Of a stretch of 64,000 nt of DNA, positions 33,952-43,273 are shown one piece after another (position 1 is the stretch's first letter; each line of letters opens with the position of its first letter). The DNA is from Bacillus massilinigeriensis. GTDB taxonomy: Bacteria; Bacillota; Bacilli; Bacillales; Cytobacillaceae. Location: the NCBI RefSeq assembly GCF_900111815.1, contig NZ_LT630004.1:905671-969670 (forward strand). The letters run 5' to 3'. The position numbers and the translations under genes were made by a program. The notes under the pieces are model-generated. The model saw only the letters and a list, made by a program, of their open reading frames with translations, was not told where the DNA came from and searched no databases.

Positions 33952-34377
33952 TTATGAATTCTCCAAATTTAACGTCTGAGGCGGTTCGTCATTATTCATG
34001 AGTCTGACTGTATCAGGAGTGATTTTTAACACAATATAATTGGGATCGTCAGGCCCATCAATCCACTTGTCCATACCATCTTTCCAAATTTCTGACTTTA
34101 ACTTTTCGTCTTCTATGATTTGGGCTGTTCCTTGTATCTCTAAATACGCATCCCCCATGCCGTCTCCTGTATAACCAAGGAGGATATGAACGTTCGGATT
34201 TGCCTCTATTTCTTCTGCTTTGTAAGAATCTTTAGTGGTTGGAGTATATAGGGTCAGACCTTCGTTAAAGAATGTCATATAGCGAGAATGCGGCTTATTA
34301 TCTTTTACTGTTGCCAGGGAACCGACCTTATTGTTTTCTAAAAGGGATAGGATGTCTTTTCTTAAATTGTCGCTCAA
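33952..34377 (-). CDS. Pyridoxamine 5'-phosphate oxidase family general stress protein (YdaG-like)
   Basis: A 141-residue FMN-binding split-barrel protein similar in length and sequence layout to B. subtilis YdaG (general stress protein 26). LLENNKVGSLATVKDNKPHSRYM is the flavin-binding start and ILLGYTGDGMGDAYLEIQG the core. The TTG start after AAGGAGGA is used; the open frame extends 18 codons further without a ribosome site. It is the last of three same-strand genes preceded by a sigma-B type promoter. Probable redox or stress role; substrate unknown. Confidence 0.83.
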   Translation of the reverse strand: MSDNLRKDILSLLENNKVGSLATVKDNKPHSRYMTFFNEGLTLYTPTTKDSYKAEEIEANPNVHILLGYTGDGMGDAYLEIQGTAQIIEDEKLKSEIWKDGMDKWIDGPDDPNYIVLKITPDTVRLMNNDEPPQTLNLENS

Positions 34378-34449
34378 AATAACTCCTCCTTGCAGTTTTA
34401 CTATCATTATTCCTTGTTTCCTCGAAATCATTCTGAATAAATGAATGTG

Positions 34450-34680
34450 TTAGAGGTTATGATCAACATCCATATTGTATTTTTTTTCGGAAGAGGAAGT
34501 ATCTTTTGAGTGACGCCCTTTTTTTTCTTCCCGTTGTTCTTCTTTTAAATCTTCAAGCGGAATGGGATCCACCGTTTGTTCCTCCTCAAACATATCGTGA
34601 AGCGTTTTATTTTCTGTCAGAAATTGCTCTGGGTTATCCATGCTTTTCCTGTTATTATTATCGTTTTTCTTTGTATTCAT
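34450..34680 (-). CDS. Small hydrophilic protein, putative stress operon member
   Basis: A 76-residue, highly charged protein rich in Asn, Glu and Lys (MNTKKNDNNNRKS ... EDLKEEQREEKKGRHSK). No fold is recognised; it is likely disordered. Strong AAAGGAGGAAT ribosome site seven bases before the ATG supports expression. It lies between a smaller hydrophilic gene and the YdaG-like gene on the same strand. Confidence 0.7.
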   Translation of the reverse strand: MNTKKNDNNNRKSMDNPEQFLTENKTLHDMFEEEQTVDPIPLEDLKEEQREEKKGRHSKDTSSSEKKYNMDVDHNL

Positions 34681-34723
34681 CAGTCTAATTCCTCCTTTCA
34701 TTTATTGTGTTATGCCCTTAAGT

Positions 34724-34843
34724 TTATTTATTTCTGTTTTCCTCCTGTGGTTTTTCAGGTGCGCGTTCAGGCTCAATGTCCTTTCTGTTTGCTTTCTTTT
34801 CTTTTTGCTCGAGGGAATCGTTGTTTCCTGTGTTTTTATTCAT
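34724..34843 (-). CDS. Small hydrophilic protein, first gene of sigma-B type unit
   Basis: A 39-residue charged peptide (MNKNTGNNDSLEQKEKKA ... EKPQEENRNK) with no recognised domain. The AAAAGGAGGA ribosome site is strong and a sigma-B type promoter lies ~40 bp upstream. It resembles the next protein in composition, so the two may be diverged duplicates or both disordered stress proteins. Confidence 0.6.
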   Translation of the reverse strand: MNKNTGNNDSLEQKEKKANRKDIEPERAPEKPQEENRNK

Positions 34844-34881
34844 TAACCATTCCTCCTTTTTGTTTTTCGTTTCCTTAAACC

Positions 34882-34906
34882 GTACCCGCTTGAGAAAGAA
34901 TGAAAC
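34882..34906 (-). promoter_or_regulatory. Sigma-B type promoter
   Basis: On the minus strand GTTTCA, 13-bp spacer, GGGTAC; consensus GTTTAA-N12-14-GGGTAT. It directs transcription into the two small hydrophilic genes and the YdaG-like gene. Confidence 0.7.
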
Positions 34907-35098
34907 AAACCTATGATGCATCTATCCGTCGTACTCAATGCCTCTAGTATTGGGAAGAAAGCAGCCAACAATTTAACCTGATTTTCGTTTTCAAGGGTAG
35001 GGTTAATGTCATTAAGATAATCGCTTGGAGTTAAAACTTCTATTTACCTTTTAGCTTTCATAACTTTTATAAGGAATGAAGGAAAAGGGGGAAGGAAA

Positions 35099-35836
35099 AT
35101 GATTATATTTGAGGGGGCGCAAAAAAAAGTAGACCCAGGAGGTCTTGGGCATGTGGAAAAAATTATCTTTTATTCGCTTACATCCTCGAGAGCCATTTTC
35201 CGTTATATTTCCAAGGGGGAGCTTTTATTTGATCTCATGCTAAGGAAAAATATTATTGGTTCTGCAAGAGCAATGCTTGCTGGAGGAGCAGCATTCACTT
35301 CTTTTGAGAATTCCTCCTTTAATCCTGCCTATTGGTCACGTACATCTTCCGGATATCTTCTTCGCCCAGACGTCCTTCCTTCCGATGCGGTTAGGGATGT
35401 CTTTGTAAATGGAAAGCTTTATGGATTTGAGTGCTCTACAGCAATGGTGCTCATTTTCTATAAAGCTGTACTTGAATCGATCCGTGAGTCAGATTTCAAT
35501 TATTTATTTGGCGGACTGCTAGTTTGGAATTGGCAGCATGATCCTGATTTAGCAATAATCACTCTGCTAGGAACTGAATTTATCCCAGGTGATGTAGTTT
35601 ATTTTAATAATCCAGAACATAGGAAACCTATTTGGCGCGGGGAAAATGCTGTTGTCATGGAAAATAAATTATACTATGGGCATGGCGTTGGGATAGTAAC
35701 TGGAGAAGAGATGATTGCTGGCCTGAACTCATTGCGAAGGAAGGACGCTGTCATAAGCGCCTATCTTCTTCCTCAGCATAGCAGATTAAATATCCGATAT
35801 CTTTACCGTTTTTCTAAATATGCAGCGCTCGCTTAA
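35099..35836 (+). CDS. tgl: Protein-glutamine gamma-glutamyltransferase (spore coat transglutaminase)
   Basis: A 245-residue Tgl-family enzyme that crosslinks coat proteins through glutamine-lysine bonds during sporulation. The catalytic Cys lies in YGFECSTAMVLIFYKAVL, and the C-terminal half has FIPGDVVYFNNPEHRKPIWRG as in Bacillus Tgl. AAGGGGGAAGGA ribosome site. Cytoplasmic in the mother cell by family knowledge. A monocistronic gene convergent with the phosphodiesterase gene. Confidence 0.92.
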   Translation: MIIFEGAQKKVDPGGLGHVEKIIFYSLTSSRAIFRYISKGELLFDLMLRKNIIGSARAMLAGGAAFTSFENSSFNPAYWSRTSSGYLLRPDVLPSDAVRDVFVNGKLYGFECSTAMVLIFYKAVLESIRESDFNYLFGGLLVWNWQHDPDLAIITLLGTEFIPGDVVYFNNPEHRKPIWRGENAVVMENKLYYGHGVGIVTGEEMIAGLNSLRRKDAVISAYLLPQHSRLNIRYLYRFSKYAALA

Positions 35837-35844
35837 AAAAACCT

Positions 35845-36615
35845 TTAGCGTTTAGAGAACGAATGAACTACAATTCCATCCACTCCAGTCGCTCGTAACT
35901 GTTCCGCTTCCGACTTGTTAGCGGCTGTCCAAACAATCATTTTCAATCCATGTTGATGAGCTTTTCGTACTAAGCTAGACTTTAACATCGTGCGTTTGGG
36001 GTTAAAGAAATCAGCAAATGCGGTAATTCTTCTTAGCTCCCAATTAAAAACACCATATGGTCTGTGACGGACAAGGAGTCCACGAGGAACACCCGGCAGC
36101 AGCCTTTTCATTTTGACTAGCGAATTGCGGTCGAAAGATTGGATAATGACAGGGTGCATCCCGGGTGAATCAAGGCCGAAATCCTTTAGAGTCTCCGCGA
36201 CCTTTGCTTCTATTCCACGATAGAGGGAGGGTTTTTTCAATTCGATAAGAAAACCGATTTTTCCTCGGTATCTCTCCAGTACTTCGGTAAAAGCAGGAAT
36301 TGTTTCTCCTTTGAACCTAGAATCAAACCAACTTCCGGCATCTAGCAGACGTATTTCCTCAAAAGACATTTCTCCCACTTTCCCTTTCCCATTTGTTGTT
36401 CTATCTACAGTGTGATCATGAATGACAACGAGGGAGCCATCCTTGGTTTGCTGGATATCAAGTTCTATGAAATCTGCTCCGTGTCGAAGCGCTGAATCAA
36501 AAGAAATGATTGTATTTTCTGGATAGTTCCCAGCGTCTCCCCTATGGCCTGCTAAGAAAGGTCTCTTTGTATTTGTATTTAGATCGAGTGAATTTCCATG
36601 AACGAATCTTTGCAT
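35845..36615 (-). CDS. Glycerophosphodiester phosphodiesterase
   Basis: A 256-residue GDPD TIM barrel that releases glycerol-3-phosphate from deacylated phospholipids. Active-site pieces are AGHRGDAGNYPENT (His, Arg, Glu), FIELDIQQTKDGSLVVIHDHTVDRTT (metal ligands and catalytic His) and FLIELKKP. There is no signal peptide, so the enzyme is cytoplasmic, like YhdW-type rather than secreted GlpQ. Nine bases separate its stop from the tgl stop. Confidence 0.9.
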   Translation of the reverse strand: MQRFVHGNSLDLNTNTKRPFLAGHRGDAGNYPENTIISFDSALRHGADFIELDIQQTKDGSLVVIHDHTVDRTTNGKGKVGEMSFEEIRLLDAGSWFDSRFKGETIPAFTEVLERYRGKIGFLIELKKPSLYRGIEAKVAETLKDFGLDSPGMHPVIIQSFDRNSLVKMKRLLPGVPRGLLVRHRPYGVFNWELRRITAFADFFNPKRTMLKSSLVRKAHQHGLKMIVWTAANKSEAEQLRATGVDGIVVHSFSKR

Positions 36616-36794
36616 TTTTTCACCTGTTATTTCTTTTTATTTTTAATGGTTTTTTTCTTCAATTAGAATGGGCAAGTACGTCTGTACACATGCTAACTGC
36701 CAAAATATTGGGCTCTTTTTTATTGTTTTTATCATTGCACATTTTAGCTCTTCTGAATAGGATGTATTGACAATCCAAAAGGAGGTAATTTCAA

Positions 36795-36899
36795 ATGTCA
36801 GACGGTTGCGGTTATGGCGGAGGCTTCGCCCTGCTAGTAGTATTGTTCATTTTGCTTATCATCATTGGTGCTTCTTGGGGCTACGGCGGATTTTGCTAA
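36795..36899 (+). CDS. YjcZ-family tiny sporulation membrane protein
   Basis: A 34-residue peptide: a Gly/Cys/Tyr-rich head ([14 protein letters not shown]), one hydrophobic helix ([13 protein letters not shown]) and a WGYGGFC tail. This is the TIGR01732/YjcZ pattern found in spore formers. A perfect AAAGGAGGT ribosome site precedes it. Function unknown; usually expressed late in sporulation. A second member follows about 110 bp downstream. Confidence 0.87.
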   Translation: MSDGCGYGGGFALLVVLFILLIIIGASWGYGGFC

Positions 36900-37006
36900 T
36901 ACTTTAATATAGCGGAAAACCGTAATTCCTGTGAAACTCCTTCCAGGGCGATACAGTCTAATTTGACTAATGGTCCCTATTCCGAAAAAAAGGAGGCAAC
37001 CAAACA

Positions 37007-37138
37007 ATGGGCTACGGATATTGCGGAGGTTATGGTCATGGCTGGGCATGTGGAAATTATGGAACAGGCAACAGCTTTGTGCTAATCGTTGTCTTGTTCA
37101 TTCTCCTCATCATTGTAGGCTGTGCATGCTACCATTAA
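37007..37138 (+). CDS. YjcZ-family tiny sporulation membrane protein, second copy
   Basis: A 43-residue relative of the previous gene with a longer glycine/tyrosine-rich head ([19 protein letters not shown]) and one membrane helix ([17 protein letters not shown]). AAAAGGAGG ribosome site. The C terminus is ACYH. Followed by a terminator. The pair suggests a local duplication. Confidence 0.85.
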   Translation: MGYGYCGGYGHGWACGNYGTGNSFVLIVVLFILLIIVGCACYH

Positions 37139-37150
37139 AAGATTTGAGAA

Positions 37151-37181
37151 AAAAGCAGCGGGGTACTCCTGCTGCCTTTTT
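37151..37181 (+). terminator. Terminator after the YjcZ-like pair
   Basis: AAAAGCAGCGGGG and CCTGCTGCCTTTT form a hairpin with G-U pairs and a T run. Confidence 0.75.
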
Positions 37182-37265
37182 AATGGAATGGCGGAGTTTG
37201 CTTGTAAAATACTTGGGTATAGGTTACTTGGTTAGCAAGAATACATATACAGGAGAGGGTTTAAT

Positions 37266-38564
37266 ATGAAAAGAGTGTTTGCTGTCTTCGCTATTTCATT
37301 TTTGCTGATAGCTTTGCTGGCAGCTTGCACATCCGGTAAAAAGCTGTCAACAGGTGAAAAGACGAAGGACGGTCGGACAGTTGTTAGATTCTGGTCCTTC
37401 TGGGGATCGGAAACGAGAAGACCTGTCATTGAGAAAATCATCGGGGACTTTAATGAATCACAGAATGATATTGTTGTGAAACATACATTTTTGCCTTGGG
37501 GAGATATTTGGACGAAAAACCTTGCTTCTATTGCAGCTGGTAATCCTGCAGATGTTATTATCAATGATATTAATACAGTTGGCCAAAGAGCAGAAAATAA
37601 ACAAGTAGAAGATTTAAGCAAATATATAGATAATGATTTTTCAAAAGGCTTTTACCCTCATCTTTGGGAGACAATTGAATATAAAGGGAAACCATACGCA
37701 GTTCCGTTCAATACGGATACAAGGCTTCTCTTTTATAATAAGGAAGCTTTCAAGTCTGCGGGTTTAAATCCCTCAAAGCCGCCTGAAACGTGGGAGGAAC
37801 TGTCAATTTATGCGAAAAAACTTGATATAAAAAAAGGCGGTAAGTATGAGCGAATCGGTTTTTATCCACTTTGGGGCAATTTAGGGGCATCTTTCTGGAT
37901 GATAAATGCTGATAACGGAGTGGGATTTCTCGATAATGGGAAGTTGGCGATTAATACAAAAAGGAAGATTGAGGCTCTCCACTGGATGATCGGATGGAAG
38001 GAAAGACTCGGGAATCGTACTGTACAAGCTTTCCAAGCGGAATTTGGAAGCGAGCAGGCAAACCCATTCATTGCGGGTAAAGTAGCGATGTGGGGAGATA
38101 TTGGGACCTTTTATACCCAAATAAGAGATTATGGAAAAGATATGGATTTTGGTGTTGCTCCACTGCCAGCTTTTAAAAAAGGGTCTGGGCATTATGCTGA
38201 AGGAGGAGGATTCGTCGCTGAAATACCAAAGGGAGCAAAACACCCTAAGGAAGCGATGGAATTTATTAAATATTTAACAGGGGAAAAGGCGCAGAAATAT
38301 TGGGCGCTGAAAAACTTTGACAATGTTGCGAATCGAAACGCTTCGAAGAGTGCGGCTTCTGAGATGGAGGGGAAGGAAAAAGCAGTTTATCAGGCAGCGG
38401 TGAAAAACTTGGAAGTAACAAAATTATTCCCTGTTCCGGTTGAGTACCCGGATTATCACAGCAGGCTGAATCCACACATCGATAATGCGCTGTTAGGGAA
38501 AATCAAGCCTGAAGAAGCATTGAAGAAAGCGGAAAGCGATGTAAAAAAAATAAAGAAGCAGTAA
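37266..38564 (+). CDS. Orphan sugar-type ABC transporter substrate-binding lipoprotein
   Basis: A 432-residue MalE-like extracellular binding protein. Lipoprotein signal with LAAC and lipidated Cys21; family motifs are VVRFWSFWGSETRRPVIEKI, NPADVIINDINTVGQRA and YAVPFNTDTRLLFYNKEAF. GGAGAGGG ribosome site. No permease or ATPase lies next to it, so it must work with a transporter encoded elsewhere or has taken on another role. The flanks are a tiny sporulation gene and a convergent YkvA-like gene. Confidence 0.87.
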   Translation: MKRVFAVFAISFLLIALLAACTSGKKLSTGEKTKDGRTVVRFWSFWGSETRRPVIEKIIGDFNESQNDIVVKHTFLPWGDIWTKNLASIAAGNPADVIINDINTVGQRAENKQVEDLSKYIDNDFSKGFYPHLWETIEYKGKPYAVPFNTDTRLLFYNKEAFKSAGLNPSKPPETWEELSIYAKKLDIKKGGKYERIGFYPLWGNLGASFWMINADNGVGFLDNGKLAINTKRKIEALHWMIGWKERLGNRTVQAFQAEFGSEQANPFIAGKVAMWGDIGTFYTQIRDYGKDMDFGVAPLPAFKKGSGHYAEGGGFVAEIPKGAKHPKEAMEFIKYLTGEKAQKYWALKNFDNVANRNASKSAASEMEGKEKAVYQAAVKNLEVTKLFPVPVEYPDYHSRLNPHIDNALLGKIKPEEALKKAESDVKKIKKQ

Positions 38565-38667
38565 TCCAGTTAAAACAAGGAAGGGGAACTATTCCATTTT
38601 TATCTTTGTTATTACAAATACTTTATCGAAAGGTCCAAAATCTGTTCTAGTTCAAAAGGGTAAAATC

Positions 38668-38709
38668 AAGCCCGGAAATCATGATTCCTCATGAATTTCC
38701 GGGCTTTTG
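38668..38709. terminator. Hairpin terminator at the end of the ykvA-like gene
   Basis: AAGCCCGGAAAT / ATTTCCGGGCTT, 12-bp stem, 14-nt loop, TTTTG on the plus strand. It serves the orphan lipoprotein gene and overlaps the last codons of the convergent gene. Confidence 0.78.
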
Positions 38710-39110
38710 ATGATTTGGGACCTTTCTTGCTTCCAAATTGCGTAATCTGATAATTCATCTGAAACTTGTTTAAGTACGTAACCGAGCACTGCTACATCAT
38801 CCACAATGCCAAGTCCAATAAGAAAGTCTGGTACAATATCAATCGGAGACACAAAGTAGAGGAGCGCTGCAACTATTGTAACTATTGTTTTAACGGAAAC
38901 TTTTCGGTATTCGCCTTTTCTCCAAGAACGGACTAGCTCAATAAGTAATGAGAGACTTTTCCAAACATCCTTTAGGGAACTTCTCCTATGAGTGGCTTTT
39001 TTTCTTGCAGCGCTAATCAGTCTATCTGTCTTTTTGGGATCTCTAACATAGTCCTTTGCTTCACCAATATAATTGCGATAACCTTTTTCTATTCTTTTCC
39101 TTCCAAGCAT
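38679..39110 (-). CDS. YkvA-family protein (DUF1232)
   Basis: A 143-residue protein with the DUF1232 membrane motif: IVTIVAALLYFVSPIDIVPDFL then GIVDDVAVLGYVLK. A basic N-terminal half (RKKATHRRSSLKDVW) precedes the helix. The ATG after AAGGAGTG is used. In B. subtilis ykvA lies near spo0E, but here it is about 20 kb away from it. Function unknown. Confidence 0.85.
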   Translation of the reverse strand: MLGRKRIEKGYRNYIGEAKDYVRDPKKTDRLISAARKKATHRRSSLKDVWKSLSLLIELVRSWRKGEYRKVSVKTIVTIVAALLYFVSPIDIVPDFLIGLGIVDDVAVLGYVLKQVSDELSDYAIWKQERSQIIKSPEIHEES

Positions 39111-39333
39111 TTCTTTGCACTCCTTCATAGTCCAATGTCGCTACCTTACGCTCTACCCATTTAAGATGAGCCATAAAACCCTTTTACTTTCCTGTTTATT
39201 TTTTCCGGAATTCTGCATCTCATTACTTAATCATCTAAAAGGGTTTTACCAATACCTTTTCATGGGGTTTACCGCCTGTCTCCTGGTGGAAAAGTATATT
39301 AAGCAGAAAATGAATTGAAATGGGGCTGGTAGG

Positions 39334-39753
39334 ATGATAACAATAACATCAAACATTGACGGAAAGCAATTCTCTCTGCTTGAGGTGAAGGATGCATTGG
39401 AGCCGCTAGGTTTCGTTATGAACGGGAATTGGGAGTATGATCATGCTTATATCGACTATAAGATGGGAGATAACCATGGGGACCAACAATACTTGCGAAT
39501 ACCGCTCAAATCTCTACAAGGTGATCTTGGGAGCGACAATGCCCGCATTATGATTGGTACACCATTCCTTCTTGATCATGAGTTTAAGAATGATGTGGAT
39601 GAGGAAGGAAATATCGGGAGTGTCTCTGCTTCCTTCAATCAGTTTAAACCTCCTGAAGATGAGGATGCACCATTTCCGGAAGAATACATTGGAAAAGCAA
39701 AAGACATTATGAGCGAAGCAGAAGCTGCTTTGGCTAATGAAGACGTCATTTAA
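39334..39753 (+). CDS. YugN-like family protein
   Basis: A 139-residue soluble protein of the Bacillus YugN-like family. DALEPLGFVMNGNWEYDHAYIDYKMG is the conserved front; an acidic C-terminal region ends in an alpha helix (KAKDIMSEAEAALAN). The ribosome site is weak. Its function is unknown. It ends at a strong terminator and is monocistronic. Confidence 0.82.
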   Translation: MITITSNIDGKQFSLLEVKDALEPLGFVMNGNWEYDHAYIDYKMGDNHGDQQYLRIPLKSLQGDLGSDNARIMIGTPFLLDHEFKNDVDEEGNIGSVSASFNQFKPPEDEDAPFPEEYIGKAKDIMSEAEAALANEDVI

Positions 39754-39786
39754 AAGGTAGTCTCTTTTTAAAGGGACTGCCTTTTT
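39752..39786 (+). terminator. Rho-independent terminator
   Basis: AAAAGGTAGTCTCTTT / AAAGGGACTGCCTTTTT; 15-bp stem with wobble pairs around a TTA turn. Confidence 0.87.
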
Positions 39787-39854
39787 CCTTACGGTTTGTG
39801 GTGATATAATTCATTTATACCGAGTTTTCTAGTAATGGGAGAGTGACTAAATCA

Positions 39855-41039
39855 ATGGAACACAAGCTCTACTATAAAGACCCATACATAACAAGCTTTT
39901 GGACTGAAGTGATAGATACAGGCAAAGATAATTCAGGAAGAGATTTTGCAGTGCTGAAGGAAACTGCATTTTATCCTACTGGAGGCGGACAGCCCTTTGA
40001 TACAGGTATAATTGATGGAGTACAGGTAATAGAAATAGAGGAAGTGGATGGAGAAATCAGACACTATCTAGAACGGCCGGTGGAGAAGAAAAAGGTTCAT
40101 GGCCAAGTGGACTGGGAAAGACGTTTTGACCATATGCAGCAGCATTCTGGTCAGCATATTCTTTCTGCCGCTTTTGAAGATTTATTTGATATGGAAACGG
40201 TTGGCTTTCATCTCGGAAAAGAATTTGTCACCATTGATTTGGATACACCAGAACTAGAGGAAAAAGTGGCTCAAGAGGCGGAAAAGGTCGCCAACAAAAT
40301 TGTCGCGGAAAACCGCCCTATTATTGTCAAATGGGTAGATGCTGAAGAAGCGAGAGAATATCCGCTTCGAAAAGAACTCTCTGTTGAGGAAAATATCAGG
40401 TTAGTCATGATTCCTGATTTTGATTACGGAGGCTGTGGCGGAACCCATCCTAAAAGCACTGGAGAAACAGGACCAATTAAAATACTTGGCTGGGAAAGAC
40501 AAAGGAAAAAAATACGGCTGGAATTTGTCTGTGGGCAAAGAGTGTTGAAGCAGTTGCAAGCAAAGCAAACCATTATAAGAGAACTTTCAGGAATTTTGAA
40601 CGCACCTGAAGGAAAGCTCCCAGAAGCAGCAGAAAAGCTTGTCCAAAATGGAAAGTCTTTAGATAAAGAGGTTGGAGAAGCTCGAGAAGCATTAATTAGA
40701 ATGGAAGCGGAGAAGTTGGTAACAGATGAGCCAGCAAACTTCTATTGTAAGGCTTTTGAAGGAAGGTCTCTTCAAGAACTTCAAAAGCTTGCTAAATTCG
40801 CCATCTCCTTTAATCAGAAAGCGGTATTCCTGCTAGTTTCTAACGATGGAGAGCGACTGCAAGTGGTGTGTGGAAGAGGAGAGAATGCCGAGGGGAATAT
40901 GAAAGATACATTGACAAATGCCCTTTCGCTCATAGAAGGAAAAGGCGGGGGAAATGAGGCTTTCGCTCAAGGCAGCGGTAAAATGCTTATTAGCCCGGAG
41001 GAATTATTGCGATGCTTAAAGACTTCTTTAGAAGCGTGA
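39855..41039 (+). CDS. Alanyl-tRNA editing protein (AlaX-L type, DHHA1 domain)
   Basis: A 394-residue trans-editing hydrolase that removes serine or glycine mischarged onto tRNA-Ala. Zinc ligands are in HSGQH (His97, His101) and CGGTHPKSTG. The region after residue ~235 is a DHHA1 domain ending in GGGNEAFAQGSG. ATG preferred over the GTG four codons upstream because GGGAGAG abuts the latter. Monocistronic. Cytoplasmic translation quality control. Confidence 0.92.
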   Translation: MEHKLYYKDPYITSFWTEVIDTGKDNSGRDFAVLKETAFYPTGGGQPFDTGIIDGVQVIEIEEVDGEIRHYLERPVEKKKVHGQVDWERRFDHMQQHSGQHILSAAFEDLFDMETVGFHLGKEFVTIDLDTPELEEKVAQEAEKVANKIVAENRPIIVKWVDAEEAREYPLRKELSVEENIRLVMIPDFDYGGCGGTHPKSTGETGPIKILGWERQRKKIRLEFVCGQRVLKQLQAKQTIIRELSGILNAPEGKLPEAAEKLVQNGKSLDKEVGEAREALIRMEAEKLVTDEPANFYCKAFEGRSLQELQKLAKFAISFNQKAVFLLVSNDGERLQVVCGRGENAEGNMKDTLTNALSLIEGKGGGNEAFAQGSGKMLISPEELLRCLKTSLEA

Positions 41040-41144
41040 AAAAGTTGAAAGCGAAGGCTTAATAGTATAATTGAATTTATTACCATTTAAAATTTTTCCG
41101 TTCTCCCTCATAATGTAGACAAAAGATAAGGGGGAATGTTAAGC

Positions 41145-41357
41145 ATGTTTGCAATGGAAAAAGGTTCTATGGAGGAAGTACTGTTAATTCTTCAGGATAT
41201 CGGCCTGCAAATCAATGATTACGAAAAAAAGCAGTCGATGATTTCAGTCAAGACCTTCAAAGAACTCTTGGAGTTCAGCATTTCCATCGCCCGCCGCACC
41301 AATGAAGTTTCGGAAACAATCGATGAACTGATTGATGATATAGAAAAACGGTTATAG
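41145..41357 (+). CDS. Small hypothetical helical protein
   Basis: A 70-residue, mostly helical protein (MEEVLLILQDIGLQINDYE ... SISIARRTNEVSETIDELID), not recognised. AAGGGGG lies ten bases before the chosen ATG. Amphipathic helices suggest a two-helix hairpin or small regulator. Its own terminator follows. Confidence 0.65.
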   Translation: MFAMEKGSMEEVLLILQDIGLQINDYEKKQSMISVKTFKELLEFSISIARRTNEVSETIDELIDDIEKRL

Positions 41358-41363
41358 TGGAAT

Positions 41364-41393
41364 AGCAGTCTGGGTCTCCAGGCTGCTGTTTTT
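41364..41393 (+). terminator. Rho-independent terminator
   Basis: AGCAGTCTGG / CCAGGCTGCT stem with a 4-nt loop and GTTTTT. Confidence 0.83.
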
Positions 41394-41551
41394 CTGTCAG
41401 CTAGTATTATGTTAAAAGCCGATTGCAAACTTCGTTCTGTAAGGATAAGATTGGAGTTATGAGGTTTTTAAGCAATAGAAGACTGATATAGAGGGAACCC
41501 AGCGGCTCACATGTTCCATGGATGTTTCCCTAGAAGAAAGGAACTATGCGT

Positions 41552-43129
41552 ATGCAAAAATTTGAAGATAAAGTATTATTCCGCCGGACTTTTGCTATCA
41601 TTTCCCACCCGGATGCAGGAAAGACGACATTAACCGAAAAGCTGTTATTATTCGGAGGCGCCATTAGAGATGCCGGTACTGTAAAAGCGAAGAAAACAGG
41701 GAAATTTGCAACAAGTGACTGGATGGAAATTGAAAAGCAACGTGGTATATCCGTTACATCTAGTGTTATGCAATTCGACTATTCAGGTTTCCGTGTCAAT
41801 ATCCTCGATACACCAGGACACCAAGATTTCAGTGAAGACACTTACCGAACTTTGACTGCCGTTGATAGTGCCGTCATGATTATCGATTCTGCTAAAGGGA
41901 TTGAGGAGCAAACTTTAAAGCTGTTTAAGGTTTGCCGGATGAGAGGAATCCCGATTTTCACTTTTATTAATAAGCTAGACCGCGAAGGGAAGTCTCCACT
42001 TGAGCTGCTTGCGGAGCTTGAGGAAGTGATGGGAATCGAATCTTATCCAATGAACTGGCCGATAGGTATGGGCAAAGAATTTCTCGGAATCTATGACCGT
42101 TTTCATTCGAGGATAGAGCAGTTCCGTGTTGAAGAAGAGGATAGATATATTACGCTTACGGATGAAGGAGAAATTGACGGAGAACATCCACTGAAAGATT
42201 CTCCGCTCTATGAACAGATGCTTGATGAGATCATGCTTTTGAATGAGGCTGGAAATGAGTTTTCAGAGGAACGTATCAATAACGGAGAATTAACTCCAGT
42301 GTTTTTTGGAAGTGCGCTTACAAACTTTGGTGTGCAAACCTTTCTTGAAGCCTATTTGAAGTTTGCTCCAGAACCACAGCCGCGGAACAGCAGTGCTGGT
42401 CCAATCAGTCCACTTTCTAGTGATTTTTCGGGGTTCATATTTAAGATTCAGGCGAATATGAATCCTGCCCACCGTGATCGTATTGCATTTCTGCGAATTT
42501 GTTCTGGAAGCTTTGAACGCGGAATGTCTGTAACGCTTCCTAGAACAGGTAAGTCAATCAAGCTAGCCCAGTCAACGCAATTCATGGCGGACGATCGCAG
42601 CACAGTTGATGAGGCAGTCGCTGGTGATATCATCGGTCTTTATGATCCAGGTGTGTATCAAATTGGCGATACAATCGTTTCAGGTAAAGGGTCTTTCCAG
42701 TATGAAAGACTCCCGCAATTTACACCGGAGCTTTTTGTCAGGGTTACAGCAAAAAACGTTATGAAACAAAAACATTTTCATAAAGGAATTCAACAGCTTG
42801 TTCAAGAGGGTGCAATCCAGCTTTTCAAGACGGTGAAAACAGAGGAGTACTTACTTGGTGCAGTCGGACAGCTTCAATTTGAAGTTTTTGAGCACAGGAT
42901 GCGCAATGAGTATAATGTGGAAGTGCTCATGGAGAGTGTCGGATCAAAGATTGCCCGATGGATCGAGGACGAGGATATTAATGAAAACTTATCGAGCTCT
43001 AGAAGTCTCCTTGTCACCGACCGATTCGATAAGAAAGCATTCCTGTTTGAGAATGATTTTGCACTGCGTTGGTTCCAAGACAAAAACCCTGAAATAAAAT
43101 TGTACAATCCAATGGATATGCATCAATAG
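41552..43129 (+). CDS. prfC: Peptide chain release factor 3
   Basis: A 525-residue translational GTPase that recycles RF1/RF2 after termination. G1 is [10 protein letters not shown]3 [12 protein letters not shown] and G4 [10 protein letters not shown]. Domains II and III follow, with [17 protein letters not shown] and the C-terminal YNPMDMHQ. The ATG two codons into the open frame is used because AAAGGA is nine bases upstream. Followed by a strong terminator. Confidence 0.95.
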   Translation: MQKFEDKVLFRRTFAIISHPDAGKTTLTEKLLLFGGAIRDAGTVKAKKTGKFATSDWMEIEKQRGISVTSSVMQFDYSGFRVNILDTPGHQDFSEDTYRTLTAVDSAVMIIDSAKGIEEQTLKLFKVCRMRGIPIFTFINKLDREGKSPLELLAELEEVMGIESYPMNWPIGMGKEFLGIYDRFHSRIEQFRVEEEDRYITLTDEGEIDGEHPLKDSPLYEQMLDEIMLLNEAGNEFSEERINNGELTPVFFGSALTNFGVQTFLEAYLKFAPEPQPRNSSAGPISPLSSDFSGFIFKIQANMNPAHRDRIAFLRICSGSFERGMSVTLPRTGKSIKLAQSTQFMADDRSTVDEAVAGDIIGLYDPGVYQIGDTIVSGKGSFQYERLPQFTPELFVRVTAKNVMKQKHFHKGIQQLVQEGAIQLFKTVKTEEYLLGAVGQLQFEVFEHRMRNEYNVEVLMESVGSKIARWIEDEDINENLSSSRSLLVTDRFDKKAFLFENDFALRWFQDKNPEIKLYNPMDMHQ

Positions 43130-43155
43130 GTAATGGAAGAAATGATTTCCAGGAG

Positions 43156-43204
43156 AAGGCCCCCGATTTGCCGCTTTATGGCAAATTGGGGGCCTTTTTT
43201 TAAA
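43156..43204 (+). terminator. Rho-independent terminator after prfC
   Basis: AAGGCCCCCGATTTGCC / GGCAAATTGGGGGCCTT, a 16-bp stem with one wobble, followed by a T tract. Confidence 0.92.
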
Positions 43205-43244
43205 ACGCCTTTTTGGCAATAGTGAGTTAATATGGCCGTGGGTC

Positions 43245-43273
43245 TTGACATATAACTACTATCACCATATAGT
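43245..43273 (+). promoter_or_regulatory. Sigma-A promoter of nhaC
   Basis: TTGACA, 17-bp spacer, TATAGT. An 11-bp hairpin AAACGCTTTTA/TAAAAGCGTTT at 43282-43307 would form right at the 5' end of the transcript. Confidence 0.82.
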
